The translations under genes were made by a program, and so were the position numbers. From positions 445,468 to 509,467 of the forward strand of contig NZ_LR733979.1 in NCBI RefSeq assembly GCF_902506605.1: a DNA stretch of 64,000 nucleotides, written 5' to 3'. Positions 1-9,682 of this stretch are shown here, one piece after another (position 1 is the stretch's first letter; every line of letters starts with the position of its first letter). The notes under the pieces are model-generated. The model ran no database searches. It saw nothing but the letters and a program-made list of their open reading frames with translations, and had not been told where the DNA came from. Source of the stretch: Sphingomonas sp. AX6 (lineage in GTDB: Bacteria > Pseudomonadota > Alphaproteobacteria > Sphingomonadales > Sphingomonadaceae).

Positions 1-217
1 TGGCGAATTCATGGATCGCATAACGACCGGGGGATGAGCGCGACATCTGAAACCGGACGGGTTCTGCGGGCAAGTCGGTAACGGTGACGGTGATGCGCGC
101 TTCGTGATGCACCGCGTTTTCGAAACTGACGTCATATTCGATCGGGCGCGGCGCGTTCTGGGCACTCGCCGATGTGGCAAGTGCGACGGCGGCGGTGCCG
201 ATCAGGAAGCGGCGCAT
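1..217 (-). CDS. M61 family peptidase, N-terminal fragment (runs off the window)
   Basis: The first 72 codons of a gene that continues past the left edge. It starts at ATG 217 behind AGGGGA. The protein opens with a Sec signal peptide (MRRFLIGTAAVALATSASAQ, likely cut after SAQ), so it is exported. The following stretch, IEYDVSFENAVHHEARITV and then PVRFQMSRSSPGRYAIHEFA, resembles the beta-sandwich N-domain of M61 glycyl-aminopeptidases, which act in the periplasm. The HExxH zinc site would lie outside the window, so activity cannot be judged. It is divergent from the helicase that follows. Confidence 0.75.
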   Translation of the reverse strand, partial: MRRFLIGTAAVALATSASAQNAPRPIEYDVSFENAVHHEARITVTVTDLPAEPVRFQMSRSSPGRYAIHEFA

Positions 218-327
218 CAGTTGGTCCCCTCATTGTCTGTGGACAGGGCTAAGCGGGAACACGTCTTTGGGCAACCGTCTCGATCGAGGTGGTTGCCAAT
301 CTGTTCCGGATCGCCGACAGGAGGGGC

Positions 328-3033
328 GTGCTGCCCTATCCCGCCCTTCACGCCAGCCATGCCGGGGTCTGGATCGCAACGCCCGCTGGCGAAACCCGCG
401 CGATCGGGCGGGGCGAGGCGATCCGGCTGGCGGCGGATATGCCGGTGCTGGTGCTGAACGCGCCGCTGGTTGGGCAACGGTTGGGGCATCCCGAACTGAA
501 CGGACTCGACCTGCTGGAACTGTTCGCGTTTCTGCACCCTGCCAAGTTTCTGGTGCCGACGCCCAAGGGTCTGGCCCGCGAAACCGGGCTGGATGAGCCG
601 TCCGGGGATGCGGAGATAGCCGCTTTCCTGCGCGAGGTCGCTGCGCGGCTGCTGGCGGTCCCGACCGGCAATTGGGCCGAGCGCGAAGGCGCATGGCACG
701 GGCTGCAATCGCTCGCACGCCTGCGCTGGCCCTGGGCACCGGTGCTGACCCAGGTCGTGGACAAGCCCGAGCGTGCCGAACGCTGGCTGTTCTCGAAACT
801 GCTCGAATGGGACGAGGCAGCCCCCCGCCCTGCGCCGCGTCAGGTAACGCTGGCCGACGATGTCGTTGCCGAACGCCTTGCGATGCTGACCGGATCGGGG
901 GCGGAACGACGTCAAGGCCAGCGCGATTTCGCGCGGGTGGCGGCAGGGGCGTTCGCGCCGCGCGCCACGCCCGACGCGCCGCATCTCGTGCTGGCCGAGG
1001 CGGGGACCGGCATCGGCAAGACGCTGGGATACCTCACCCCCGCATCGCTCTGGGCGGAGCGATCGGGCGGCGCGGTATGGATTTCCACCTATACCAAGGC
1101 GCTGCAACGCCAATTGGCACGCGAGACCGAACGACTGTTCCCCGACCCCGCGGTCCGCCGCCAGCGGGTGGTGACGCGCAAGGGCCGTGAGAACTACGTT
1201 TGCCTGCTCAATCTGGAGGATGCGCTGCAAGGCGGGTTCGCCGGACGCGCGGCGGTGCTGGCGCAGTTGGTCGCGCGCTGGGCGGCGTTCACGGCGGACG
1301 GCGACATGGTCGGCGGCGACTTGCCCGGCTGGCTGCCGGTGCTGTTCCGCCGCAATGGCGCGACCGCGCTGACCGACCGGCGCGGCGAGTGCGTTTATGC
1401 GGGGTGCCCGCATTACCGCAAATGCTTCATCGAACGCGCGGCGCGAGCGTCTGCCGAGGCCGATATCGTCATCGCCAATCACGCGCTGGTGATGGTCAAC
1501 GCCGCGCGCGGGCGAGAGACCAATGCACGCCCCAGCCGCTACATCTTCGACGAAGGCCATCATCTGTTCGAGGCGGCGGATTCGATGTTCGGCGTCGCGC
1601 TGTCGGGGCAGGAGACGATCGAACTGCGCCGCTGGGTGATCGGCCCGGAAAGCCGCGCGCGCGGGCGGCGACGCGGGCTGGCGGCGCGACTGTCGGACGT
1701 TGCGAGCTATGACGAGGCCGGCGGCCGCGCGATCAACGACGCGGTGGCGGCGGCGAATGCGTTGCCGTCCGAGGGCTGGCTGGGGCGGATTGCCGAAGGC
1801 GAGCCGTACGGCGCGATCGAGGCGCTGCTCGCCGCCGTGCGCGGCTTCACCTATGCCCGCGACGAAAGCGGCGGCGCGGATGCGGGATACGGGCTGGAAA
1901 CCGAGCTGGCGGAGCCCGATGCGGCGTTGGTCGAGGCGGCGGGCCCGGCGGCGGTGGCGCTCGACGCGCTCGTCCGCCCGATGATCGCGCTGGGGCGGCG
2001 GCTGGAAGCGGTGCTGGCCGAAGGACCGGACTGGATGGACGGACCCGCACGCGCGCGCATCGAAGGGGCGATCGCCTCGGTCGCATGGCGCGCGGAGACG
2101 GTGGGGGCATGGGCGGCGCTGCTGGCACGCATCGGTGGCCCCGCCGATCCCGATTTCGTCGACTGGCTGGCGGTCGATCGCATCGAAGGACGCGAAGTCG
2201 ATATCGGCATCCACCGCCGCTGGTTGGACCCAACGCGCCCCTTGGCGGCGACCGTCCTGAAACAGGCGCATGGCGTGCTGGTGACCAGCGCGACGCTGCG
2301 CGCGGGCGACGACTGGGATGTGGCGGAAGCGCGATCGGGCAGCCGCCATCTGGAGCGTCCCTCGACCCATTTCGAGGCGCAGAGCCCGTTCGATTACGCA
2401 TCCCAGGCAGAGGTGCTGATCGTGACCGATGTGAAGCGCGGCGATCTGGCGGCGCTGGCCAATGCCTATGGTCGGTTGATCGTGGCGAGCGGGGGTGGGA
2501 CGCTGGGTCTGTTCACCGCGATCCGGCGGCTGCGCGGCGTTCACGCGCGGATCGCCGACCGGCTGGCGCGCGAAGGGCTGCCGCTGCTCGCCCAGCATGT
2601 CGATCCGGTCGATCCGGGGACGTTGGTCGACATCTTTCGCGACGATCCGCGCGCCTCGCTCATCGGCACCGATGCCTTGCGCGACGGCGTGGACGTGCCC
2701 GGCCATTCGCTGCGTCAGGTGGTGATGGAGGCGGTGCCCTGGCCCAAGCCGACCGTACTCCACGCCGCGCGCCGCATCGCCGAAGGGGGCAAGGCGTTCG
2801 ACGACCGCGTCGTCCGCGCGCGGCTGGCGCAGGGGTTCGGACGGTTGATCCGCCGAGCCGACGATCGCGGCCAGTTCGTGCTGCTGTCGGCCGCGATGCC
2901 CAGCAGGTTGCTTAGCGCCTTTCCCGCAGGCACCCCCATCCGCCGCGTGACGCTGGACGAAGCGGTCGAGGCTGCAACACGGCTTTCATCCAACGCTGCC
3001 ATCGGGCATGAGGAGATCAAGGTCGACGGGTAG
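328..3033 (+). CDS. DinG/Rad3-like ATP-dependent DNA helicase (XPD-type, Fe-S)
   Basis: Superfamily 2 helicase of about 901 aa, expected to unwind DNA 5'-3' using ATP. Walker A (AEAGTGIGKT) lies near residue 222 and the Walker B/DEAH-type box (FDEGHH) near residue 408. Between them sit four cysteines (about C292, C355, C360, C366) in the arrangement of the XPD/DinG iron-sulfur cluster. Helicase motifs V-VI follow in the C-terminal third (GTDALRDGVDVPG, QGFGRLIRR). The start is uncertain: GTG 328 has AGGAGG only 3 nt upstream and fits where recognisable homology begins (LPYPALHASHAG), while an in-frame GTG at 289 would add 13 residues without a clear ribosome site. The phosphatase gene follows after 9 nt, so the two are probably cotranscribed. 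The gene name dinG is not assigned because the alphaproteobacterial branch is distinct. Confidence 0.88.
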   Translation: MLPYPALHASHAGVWIATPAGETRAIGRGEAIRLAADMPVLVLNAPLVGQRLGHPELNGLDLLELFAFLHPAKFLVPTPKGLARETGLDEPSGDAEIAAFLREVAARLLAVPTGNWAEREGAWHGLQSLARLRWPWAPVLTQVVDKPERAERWLFSKLLEWDEAAPRPAPRQVTLADDVVAERLAMLTGSGAERRQGQRDFARVAAGAFAPRATPDAPHLVLAEAGTGIGKTLGYLTPASLWAERSGGAVWISTYTKALQRQLARETERLFPDPAVRRQRVVTRKGRENYVCLLNLEDALQGGFAGRAAVLAQLVARWAAFTADGDMVGGDLPGWLPVLFRRNGATALTDRRGECVYAGCPHYRKCFIERAARASAEADIVIANHALVMVNAARGRETNARPSRYIFDEGHHLFEAADSMFGVALSGQETIELRRWVIGPESRARGRRRGLAARLSDVASYDEAGGRAINDAVAAANALPSEGWLGRIAEGEPYGAIEALLAAVRGFTYARDESGGADAGYGLETELAEPDAALVEAAGPAAVALDALVRPMIALGRRLEAVLAEGPDWMDGPARARIEGAIASVAWRAETVGAWAALLARIGGPADPDFVDWLAVDRIEGREVDIGIHRRWLDPTRPLAATVLKQAHGVLVTSATLRAGDDWDVAEARSGSRHLERPSTHFEAQSPFDYASQAEVLIVTDVKRGDLAALANAYGRLIVASGGGTLGLFTAIRRLRGVHARIADRLAREGLPLLAQHVDPVDPGTLVDIFRDDPRASLIGTDALRDGVDVPGHSLRQVVMEAVPWPKPTVLHAARRIAEGGKAFDDRVVRARLAQGFGRLIRRADDRGQFVLLSAAMPSRLLSAFPAGTPIRRVTLDEAVEAATRLSSNAAIGHEEIKVDG

Positions 3034-3042
3034 AGGGTTTGG

Positions 3043-3582
3043 ATGAAGACGCTGACGATATTGCGCCACGCCAAATCCGGCTGGGACGATCCCGTGCTTC
3101 GCGATTTCGACCGACCGCTCAATGCCAAGGGCCAGCGCGCCGCGCGGCTGATGGGGCATCATCTGGCGTCGCTGGGGCTGCGGTTCGATCTTGTCGTGGC
3201 TTCATCGGCGGTGCGGGTGCGAGAGACGATCGACGATTTCGCGCGCGGTTATGGCGATCTGGCCGAGCCGGAGTGGGACAAGACGCTCTATCTCGCCTCC
3301 GCCGACACGCTGCTCGACCATATCCACGCGCTGCCCGACAGTGCCGACCGGGTGCTGATGATCGGCCATAATCCGGGTCTGGAAGATCTCGTGCTGCTGC
3401 TCACCCCCAACGATGGCGGCCACGCCCGCGACGCGGTGGAGGTGAAATTCCCGACCGCCAGCGTCGCGGAAATCGACTTCGCGGTGGAGCGCTGGGCCGA
3501 TGCCAAGGCAGCCGGTGGCGTGCTGGTGCGGTTTATCCGGCCACGCGATCTGGATGTCACGCTGGGGCCGGACGGGGACTGA
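3043..3582 (+). CDS. SixA-like histidine phosphatase
   Basis: A 179-aa phosphatase of the histidine-phosphatase (phosphoglycerate-mutase-like) superfamily. The RHAKS motif at residues 8-12 supplies the phospho-accepting histidine H9. A second conserved histidine lies in IGHNPGLED near residue 109. The size and the RHAKS variant match SixA, which in E. coli dephosphorylates phosphohistidine proteins. The substrate here is unknown. It starts 9 nt after the helicase stop, suggesting one transcript. No signal peptide is visible, so a cytoplasmic protein is expected. Confidence 0.85.
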   Translation: MKTLTILRHAKSGWDDPVLRDFDRPLNAKGQRAARLMGHHLASLGLRFDLVVASSAVRVRETIDDFARGYGDLAEPEWDKTLYLASADTLLDHIHALPDSADRVLMIGHNPGLEDLVLLLTPNDGGHARDAVEVKFPTASVAEIDFAVERWADAKAAGGVLVRFIRPRDLDVTLGPDGD

Positions 3583-3620
3583 GCCATACCGGGTAGGTAT
3601 AATGATTGGGGAACGGACAG

Positions 3621-4415
3621 ATGTGGGTAACGATGATGCTCGCCATTGTGCAGGACCTTCCCGTCGCAGAGCCCGTGGATCTTCCTAGTTGGCTATCGAT
3701 GTCGGACTATCCCACGGAAGCACGTACGAACCGACAATCCGGCAATGTTCGTGTGAAGATCGATGTCGATGAAACGGGAAAGGTTCGGCGATGTGCGGTG
3801 ACGCGCTCGTCCGGCCACGACGCGCTAGACGATGGGACGTGCCGCTTGGTGTCCGACAATGGCAAGTTTGTGCCTGCAACGGACAGCGCGGGCAAAATGA
3901 TCGCAGGGCGTTTCACATGGTCGATGCGATGGGCCATGCCGGACACGTTAATATTGCCGCGAATGTCGTGGGAGGAAAAGGCCCTGATCCGGTTTTCCGA
4001 AGATCGCGAGATCGAAAGCTGCGAGGGCGACGGGGATGGCGAACTCCCGGCAGGCATGACCCTTTGCCTCTACTTCCATCGCGCATCGAATCTTGCCGAG
4101 GGCCAACCGATCTTTCGTGCGATTGGCAACAACAGCGTAGTTGATGCACGGAAGCAGATCATCTTTCGCGACGATAATCCGCAAGCCCTGCCGCTATTCC
4201 TGACACCGGTCACGGGATATATCAGCTACGGCACTGCGAAGATCGAGATCGCGGATGATGGCTCCATCTCCAATTGCCTGGTAGAGGATGGTGGGATTCG
4301 ACCCAAGCTTTTCGACCTTTGCGCGGCAGCCCATTCGTTTAAATTCGAACCTGCGAAACAACCGACCAGTTACCGTGAAGCCATCTACCTGCAATCGATC
4401 GCAGCACCAAAATAG
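3621..4415 (+). CDS. hypothetical protein with two TonB-C-like domains
   Basis: A 264-aa protein with two segments that each resemble the C-terminal beta-alpha-beta domain of TonB. One is near residues 20-95 ([19 protein letters not shown] followed by [10 protein letters not shown]), the other near residues 190-260 ([17 protein letters not shown]). There is no transmembrane anchor or proline-rich spacer, so it cannot be a complete energy transducer; only a short hydrophobic start ([10 protein letters not shown]) is seen. The start at ATG 3621 is chosen because GGGGAA lies about 8 nt upstream; TTG 3606 is the alternative. Base composition is visibly less GC-rich than its neighbours. Function is unknown. 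Confidence 0.6.
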   Translation: MWVTMMLAIVQDLPVAEPVDLPSWLSMSDYPTEARTNRQSGNVRVKIDVDETGKVRRCAVTRSSGHDALDDGTCRLVSDNGKFVPATDSAGKMIAGRFTWSMRWAMPDTLILPRMSWEEKALIRFSEDREIESCEGDGDGELPAGMTLCLYFHRASNLAEGQPIFRAIGNNSVVDARKQIIFRDDNPQALPLFLTPVTGYISYGTAKIEIADDGSISNCLVEDGGIRPKLFDLCAAAHSFKFEPAKQPTSYREAIYLQSIAAPK

Positions 4416-4427
4416 CGCGCAGCTCTC

Positions 4428-6017
4428 TCAGTGCCGGAAGTGGCGCATCCCCGTAAACACCATCGCCAGTCCTGCCTCATCCGCTGCTGCAATAACCTCA
4501 TCGTCGCGGATCGAGCCGCCGGGTTGGATGACGGCGGTGGCACCGGCTTCCACCGCGGCGAGCAGGCCGTCGGCGAAGGGGAAGAAGGCGTCGGAGGCGA
4601 CGGCCGAGCCGATCGTGCGGGGTTCGGACCAGCTCGCTTTTTCGGCAGCGTCCTTGGCTTTCCAGGCGGCGATGCGGGCGGACTCGAGCCGGTTCATCTG
4701 GCCTGCGCCGATCCCTGCGGTCGCACCATCCTTCGCATAGACGATCGCGTTCGATTTGACGTGCTTCGCGACGGTCCAGGCGAAGCGGCAGTCGGCGAGT
4801 TCTTGGGGCGTGGGCGCGCGCTTGGTCACCACCTTCAGCGCGTCGTCGGCGAGGACGCCGTTGTCGCGGCTTTGCACGAGCAACCCGCCTGCGATCGTCT
4901 TGACCATCAGGCCCGGACGTGTGGCATCCGGCAGGTCGCCGGTTAGCAGCAGTCGCAGATTCTTCTTCGCCGCGAACACCGCGCGGGCTTCGTCATCGGC
5001 ATCGGGGGCAGCGACGACTTCGGTGAAGATTTCGGTGATCGCACGCGCGGTTTCGCCGTCGAGCGTGCGATTGACCGCGACGATGCCGCCGAATGCGGAG
5101 ACGGTGTCACAGGCGAATGCCGCTTTATACGCGTCGATCAGCGTGTCGGCGCTTGCAACGCCGCAGGGGTTGGCGTGCTTGACGATGACGACCGTGGGTG
5201 GCCCGCCCGCGAACTCGGCGACCAGTTCAAGCGCGGCGTCGGCGTCGTTGTAGTTGTTGTAGCTGAGCGCCTTGCCCTGAAGCTGCTCGCTTTGTGCGAT
5301 GCCGCGCGCGGCGGGGCCGTTCGAGAGATAGAGCGCGGCGGACTGGTGCGGGTTCTCGCCGTAGCGGAGTTCCTCGGCTCGCTTGAACGAGAGGGGCAGG
5401 GTCTGCGGGAAGCGCTCGCCCTGATCGGCGAAGGCGAACCACTGGGCGATGGCGGAATCGTAAGCGGCGGTGGCGGCGAACGCCTTGGCCGCGCAGCGCT
5501 TGCGGAAAGCGAGGCTGGTCGCGGCGTTGTTGGCGTCGAGCGCTTCGATCAGCTCGGCATAATCCGCGGGATCGGTGACGATGGTGACATGCGCGTGGTT
5601 CTTGGCGGCCGATCGCACCATGCTGGGGCCGCCGATGTCGATATTCTCGATCACCTCGTCGCGGCCCGCGCCGCGCGCGACGGTCTGGGCGAAGGGGTAG
5701 AGGTTGACGACCACCAGATCGATCGCGCCGATCGAGTGTTCGGTCATCGCCGCTGCGTGCTCGGGGTTGTCGCGCACCGCGAGCAAGCCGCCATGGACCA
5801 TCGGGTGCAGCGTCTTAACCCGCCCGTCCATCATTTCGGGGAAGCCGGTCAGGTCGGACACGTCGCGGACCGTCAGCCCGGCGTCACGCAGCGCGGTGGC
5901 GGTGCCGCCAGTCGACACCAGTTCGATGCCGTGGCGGGCGAGCGCGGTTCCGAGGTCGACGATGCCGCTCTTGTCCGAAACGGAAAGGAGCGCGCGGGCG
6001 AGGGGGCTGTCGGTCAT
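4428..6017 (-). CDS. purH: bifunctional AICAR formyltransferase / IMP cyclohydrolase
   Basis: A 529-aa enzyme for the last two steps of purine synthesis: AICAR to FAICAR with 10-formyl-tetrahydrofolate, then ring closure to IMP. The N-terminal MGS-like cyclohydrolase domain ([15 protein letters not shown], then [13 protein letters not shown] and DGRVKTLHP) spans about residues 1-150. The transformylase domain follows with the [10 protein letters not shown] motif near residue 270 and [13 protein letters not shown] before it. The length is that of the family. It is convergent with the TonB-C-like gene, 12 nt away. The 147-nt gap upstream holds partial repeat arms. Confidence 0.97.
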   Translation of the reverse strand: MTDSPLARALLSVSDKSGIVDLGTALARHGIELVSTGGTATALRDAGLTVRDVSDLTGFPEMMDGRVKTLHPMVHGGLLAVRDNPEHAAAMTEHSIGAIDLVVVNLYPFAQTVARGAGRDEVIENIDIGGPSMVRSAAKNHAHVTIVTDPADYAELIEALDANNAATSLAFRKRCAAKAFAATAAYDSAIAQWFAFADQGERFPQTLPLSFKRAEELRYGENPHQSAALYLSNGPAARGIAQSEQLQGKALSYNNYNDADAALELVAEFAGGPPTVVIVKHANPCGVASADTLIDAYKAAFACDTVSAFGGIVAVNRTLDGETARAITEIFTEVVAAPDADDEARAVFAAKKNLRLLLTGDLPDATRPGLMVKTIAGGLLVQSRDNGVLADDALKVVTKRAPTPQELADCRFAWTVAKHVKSNAIVYAKDGATAGIGAGQMNRLESARIAAWKAKDAAEKASWSEPRTIGSAVASDAFFPFADGLLAAVEAGATAVIQPGGSIRDDEVIAAADEAGLAMVFTGMRHFRH

Positions 6018-6125
6018 GCGCGCCCCTTTCGCGCGAGGGGCATATCAGCGCAACCCCCCTTGATCCGTTCGAAACGAACGGGACGGGTGCGGCGCGGATG
6101 ATCAACAGCGCTGGCGCTTGCCGCG

Positions 6126-6157
6126 CGGTGGACCCCGGCACGGGGGCCGGGGTGGCG
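6126..6157. repeat. single arm of palindrome family A
   Basis: The sequence GGTGGACCCCGGCAC followed by GGGGGCCGGGGTGGC matches the right arm of the family A palindromes at 10.4, 20.7, 41.2 and 48.6 kb, but no left arm is present. A half-arm of family B (GTTCGAAACGAACGGG, around 6067-6083) lies just before it. Both look like decayed copies in the purH-lipoprotein gap. Confidence 0.6.
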
Positions 6158-6164
6158 ATTTGTC

Positions 6165-6746
6165 TTAGCGCCCGACCCAGTCTGCCACTTCGCTGGCGAC
6201 CGTATTCGCGGCCTGGTTCAGCGCTGGGCCGACCGTGGTCGCGTCGATCGCTGTTACCGGCACCCGCGATTCGAAGCGGCGGCGTTCCAGCGCGCCGTTT
6301 TCACCGCGTTGAAGGGCGGCGTCATAGGTGACGACGGCTTCCAGTCCGGCCTCGTCCATGCCGAAATTGCGCAAATCGCCCTCGAGCCGCGCGGTCGGCG
6401 GGACAGGTGCACCGACGGGCGCGACGACGACGCGGCCCGTGCGTGCGGTGATCGTGTCGCCGAGCAGGCGCGCGAACAAGCGCGAGGGCACTTCGACCCA
6501 GACCGCGTCCTTGACATAGGCGACCTGCGTATCGCTCGACCGCACCGGCACGCGGGTCACACCGATTTCCTGCGGCGTCGCAGGCTCGGCAATGGCGATG
6601 GTCGATGCGCTGGCGCTCGACTGGCTGGCTCCTGCCTGCAATGTAGCGGCGCTGTTGAGCGTCAGCAGCGAGGGCGGCGGTTTCGCGCCGAAGCTGATGC
6701 AGCCGGCCAGCAGCAGGGCGGGGGTGAGCGCGAGGAGCTTTTTCAT
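6165..6746 (-). CDS. ABC-type transport auxiliary lipoprotein (PqiC-like)
   Basis: A 193-aa lipoprotein. The start KKLLALTPALLLAGC has a lysine pair, a hydrophobic stretch and a lipobox LAGC, so lipidation at the cysteine is expected. The mature part resembles the ABC_trans_aux/PqiC family that accompanies MCE-type transporters and probably contacts the outer membrane (LFARLLGDTITARTG, RLEGDLRNFGMDE). It is the last gene of the four-gene Mla-type operon. ATG 6746 is preferred over an in-frame GTG at 6758 that overlaps the stop of the MCE gene. Confidence 0.82.
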   Translation of the reverse strand: MKKLLALTPALLLAGCISFGAKPPPSLLTLNSAATLQAGASQSSASASTIAIAEPATPQEIGVTRVPVRSSDTQVAYVKDAVWVEVPSRLFARLLGDTITARTGRVVVAPVGAPVPPTARLEGDLRNFGMDEAGLEAVVTYDAALQRGENGALERRRFESRVPVTAIDATTVGPALNQAANTVASEVADWVGR

Positions 6747-6754
6747 ATGCGTTC

Positions 6755-7720
6755 TCACTTGGGTTCGTAGTCGGGCAGCTTGGGCTGCGAGATGATCGAG
6801 GTCGCGCCCTGTTGATCGACCTTCTCGGCGACATTGGCGAGTGCCGACGACATCGTGCGCAGATCTGCGACCAGTCGATTGACCTCAGGCACGGTCTGTT
6901 TGGAGAAAGTCTGGAGGCCCGGCCGCGCATCGCCGATCGCGGCATCCAGCGTCTCCATCGAATTCTGCGCCGATGCGATCGTCTTGTTCAGATTGGCCAT
7001 TGCCGGGCGGATGTCCTGGGCGATCATCTCGTTGCTGGTCGCGGCGAGCCCACCGATTTCCTCCGCCGCAAGTCCTGCGCGCTGGATGGCGATGCGGGTT
7101 TCGGCCAGCGTCGCAGCGATTTCGGGACCACGATCGGCGAGCGCATCGGTCAAACGGTTGGTGTTCTCAAGAATACCCGCGATCGACACCTGATTGCGAT
7201 CGGAGAGGAGTTCGGTCAGCCGCTCGGTCAGTGACGTCAGGCGTTCGAGCAATTGCGGCGCTGAGGAAAGCAGCGCGCCCAATCCGCCTTGGCGAGTGGG
7301 GATCACCGGCACGCCTTCGGGACAGGCAGCCTTGGTGTTCACCTCGGGGCAGGCGAGTGGACGGGCACCCTTTACCGCGCCGTCGAGCTGGATTTGGCTG
7401 ACTCCGGTAAAACCAATGCCCTGGATCGAGGCGACGGTGCCCTCAAGGATCGGCACATCGGCATTCACCGAAATGCGCACGCGGACGAATTGGGGATCGG
7501 GCTGGTAGAGCGTGATTTCCTTCACTTGGCCCGACGGCACGCCCGAAAACGCCACCGGCGATCCGCGGTTGATGCCGTCGACCGCCTGTTTGAAGAAGAT
7601 GTCATACTCACGCTCTTCGGAACCGCTGAGCCGTGCGAGCCAGACCGTGAACAGTGCCAGGACGAGCAGCAGGATCAGCACGACGGCCCCCACCAGCACA
7701 TGGTTCGAACGTGTTTCCAT
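6755..7720 (-). CDS. mlaD: MlaD-type MCE domain protein
   Basis: A 321-aa substrate-binding component of a lipid ABC transporter. A single N-terminal membrane helix (about residues 8-30, VLVGAVVLILLLVLALFTVWL) anchors it in the inner membrane. The MCE domain follows (FKQAVDGINRGSPVAFSGVP, and QPDPQFVRVRISVNADVPI). The rest is a long, probably helical periplasmic tail rich in T, A and L. Its start overlaps the stop of the ATPase gene by one base (TGATG). Maintenance of outer-membrane lipid asymmetry is the known role of the family; the direction of lipid flow is not established from sequence. Confidence 0.9.
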   Translation of the reverse strand: METRSNHVLVGAVVLILLLVLALFTVWLARLSGSEEREYDIFFKQAVDGINRGSPVAFSGVPSGQVKEITLYQPDPQFVRVRISVNADVPILEGTVASIQGIGFTGVSQIQLDGAVKGARPLACPEVNTKAACPEGVPVIPTRQGGLGALLSSAPQLLERLTSLTERLTELLSDRNQVSIAGILENTNRLTDALADRGPEIAATLAETRIAIQRAGLAAEEIGGLAATSNEMIAQDIRPAMANLNKTIASAQNSMETLDAAIGDARPGLQTFSKQTVPEVNRLVADLRTMSSALANVAEKVDQQGATSIISQPKLPDYEPK

Positions 7721-8514
7721 CAGCTTGTCGCCTTTGCAGCGCGATCCGCGCTATCGACTGCCGCGCGACCGCGCGGTCCATTGAAATATTCCTGGATCCA
7801 CTTGTGATCGGTGGCCAGCAATTCGTCGATCGTGCCGATCGCGATCACCTTCTTGTCGGCCAATACCGCCACCCGATCACAGATCGCATAGAGCGTATCG
7901 AGGTCGTGGGTAATCAGGAAGACCGTCAGGCCCAGCGTCTTTTGCAGCGACCGGGTCAGTTCATCGAACGCCGCCGCGCCGATAGGATCGAGCCCGGCGG
8001 TCGGCTCGTCGAGGAACAGCAATTCCGGGTCCATCGCCAGCGCGCGGGCAAGCCCGGCGCGCTTCTTCATGCCGCCGGACAGCTCGGCCGGATATTTGGG
8101 TCCGGCTTCGGGGCCAAGACCCGTCATCACCACCTTGTACGCCGCAATCTCGTCGATCAGCGCCGGGCTAAGCTCGGGATAGAATTCGCGAAGTGGAACC
8201 TGAATGTTTTCCGCAACGGTCAGCGTCGAGAATAGCGCACCGCCCTGAAAGAGCACGCCCCACCGCTTGCGGACGTCGATCGATTCGGTTTCATCCTCAT
8301 CGACTTCGCTGCCGAATACAGAGATTTCGCCTTCATCGGGGGTCTGAAGCCCGATGATCGATCGCATCAGCACCGATTTGCCGGTGCCCGATCCGCCCAC
8401 CACGCCCAGGATTTCGCCGCGACGCACGTCGAGGTCGAGCCCCTCATGAATGACCTGCTCGCCGAAGCTGTTTTTGAGTCCGCGGACGCGGATGATCGAT
8501 TCCTCGCGGCTCAT
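7720..8514 (-). CDS. mlaF: MlaF-type ABC transporter ATP-binding protein
   Basis: A 264-aa ATPase that powers the Mla-type lipid transporter. Walker A is GGSGTGKS near residues 42-49. The ABC signature (ELSGGMKKRAGLARAL) and Walker B (LLFLDEPTAGLDP) follow near residues 150 and 172, then the H-loop (VFLITHDLDT). The start ATG 8514 overlaps the permease stop as ATGA, so translation is coupled. The reading frame is open a long way upstream because of high GC, but MSREESIIRVRGL is the natural start of the nucleotide-binding fold. Confidence 0.93.
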   Translation of the reverse strand: MSREESIIRVRGLKNSFGEQVIHEGLDLDVRRGEILGVVGGSGTGKSVLMRSIIGLQTPDEGEISVFGSEVDEDETESIDVRKRWGVLFQGGALFSTLTVAENIQVPLREFYPELSPALIDEIAAYKVVMTGLGPEAGPKYPAELSGGMKKRAGLARALAMDPELLFLDEPTAGLDPIGAAAFDELTRSLQKTLGLTVFLITHDLDTLYAICDRVAVLADKKVIAIGTIDELLATDHKWIQEYFNGPRGRAAVDSADRAAKATS

Positions 8515-9620
8515 ATCCAGCCGATCCGTTCGAAGAACACCGCGAAGAACGCGTCGAGGACGATGACGAGGAAGATCGCCTGCACCACTGCCGACGTCGT
8601 GCGCAGGCCGACCTGTTCGGCGTCCGATTCGACCTGCATCCCCTGATAACAGCCCGACATCGCGATGATCGCACCGAACACCGGCGCCTTGATCAGCCCG
8701 ACATAAAGGTCGGTGATGGGCACGACTTCCTGAATGCGCTGAATGAAGGTGACGGGCGGAATGCCAAGCGCCGCCCAGCAATATAGGCCACCGCCGATGA
8801 TCGAAATCATCGATGCGTAGAAACCCAGCAGCGGCATCAGCAACACCGCGGCGAAGAAGCGCGGCAGCACCAGCGCCTCCATCGGCGACACGCCGATGGT
8901 GCGCATCGCGTCGATTTCCTCGGTCAGCTTCATCGTGCCAAGCTGGGCAGCAAAGGCGCTGCCCGAACGTCCGGCGACCATGATCGCGGTCATCAACAGT
9001 CCCAGTTCGCGCAGCGTCAGCCGCCCGATCAGGTTGATCGTGAAGACTTCCGCACCGAACTGGCGCAGCTGCACTGCACCCTGCTGGGCGATGACGATGC
9101 CGATCAGGAAACTCATCAGCCCGATGATGCCGAGCGCGGACACGCCGACCACCTCGAACCGGTGGACGGTGGCATTGAAGCGGAACCGGCTGGGGTGCCG
9201 GATGACGTTGCCGAGCGCGATGGTGGTCGCGCCCATGAATCCGATCAGGCCAAGCGTCGATCGGCCCGCGATCGACACCGCCTCGCCGACTTCGCCCAGC
9301 ACGCGGGTGAAGGACGATCCGTGCTTGATCGGCTTCGCGATCGGCTCGTCGGCGCCCTTGACCTTGGCCATCAGCCGCTGCCCGTCGTCGCTCAGCCCGT
9401 CGATCGGCGTATCGTTGCGCGTGGCCAGCCGGTGGACGACCCAAGCACCCACGGTATCGATCCGATTGACGCCCGCCATGTCGATGCGATCGATTTGCCC
9501 GGCGTCGCGGTCGAGCCGGTCAGGCAGGTCGCCCATCCGTGCCAGCGACAGGTCGCCGTTCAGGCGTAACGTCCTGCCGCCATCCTTTTCGTCGATCTGA
9601 AAGTCGGCTGCGGCGCTCAT
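8511..9620 (-). CDS. mlaE: MlaE-type permease with N-terminal STAS-like domain
   Basis: A 369-aa inner-membrane permease. Residues 1 to about 100 look like a STAS-type domain (LRLNGDLSLARMGDLPDRL, IDRIDMAGVNRIDTVGAW). The remainder is the MlaE fold with about five to six membrane segments and the conserved stretch MVAGRSGSAFAAQLGTMK, then EEIDAMRTIGVSP, which couples to the ATPase. The STAS fusion is known among MlaE proteins of alphaproteobacteria. ATG 9620 has AAGGA about 8 nt upstream; an ATG at 9629 sits too close to it. It is the first gene of the operon and divergent from the HAD gene. Confidence 0.92.
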   Translation of the reverse strand: MSAAADFQIDEKDGGRTLRLNGDLSLARMGDLPDRLDRDAGQIDRIDMAGVNRIDTVGAWVVHRLATRNDTPIDGLSDDGQRLMAKVKGADEPIAKPIKHGSSFTRVLGEVGEAVSIAGRSTLGLIGFMGATTIALGNVIRHPSRFRFNATVHRFEVVGVSALGIIGLMSFLIGIVIAQQGAVQLRQFGAEVFTINLIGRLTLRELGLLMTAIMVAGRSGSAFAAQLGTMKLTEEIDAMRTIGVSPMEALVLPRFFAAVLLMPLLGFYASMISIIGGGLYCWAALGIPPVTFIQRIQEVVPITDLYVGLIKAPVFGAIIAMSGCYQGMQVESDAEQVGLRTTSAVVQAIFLVIVLDAFFAVFFERIGWI

Positions 9621-9682
9621 CGGGCGCATCCTTGGTCGATTTTGGCTGAAACGGCAAGGTTTTCAGCGCATAGGCAAAAGCC

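Noticed and set aside
217..2763. 848-codon open frame on the minus strand opposite the helicase
   Set aside because: It is antisense to a clear helicase with Walker and Fe-S motifs, has Arg/Gln/His-rich low-complexity content and no recognisable domain. Long antisense frames are normal in DNA this rich in GC.
7720..9444. 574-codon minus-strand frame covering both mlaF and part of mlaE
   Set aside because: The true proteins are the ATPase from 8514 and the permease in another frame; the upstream extension is read out of the permease frame and has no homology. No fusion exists.
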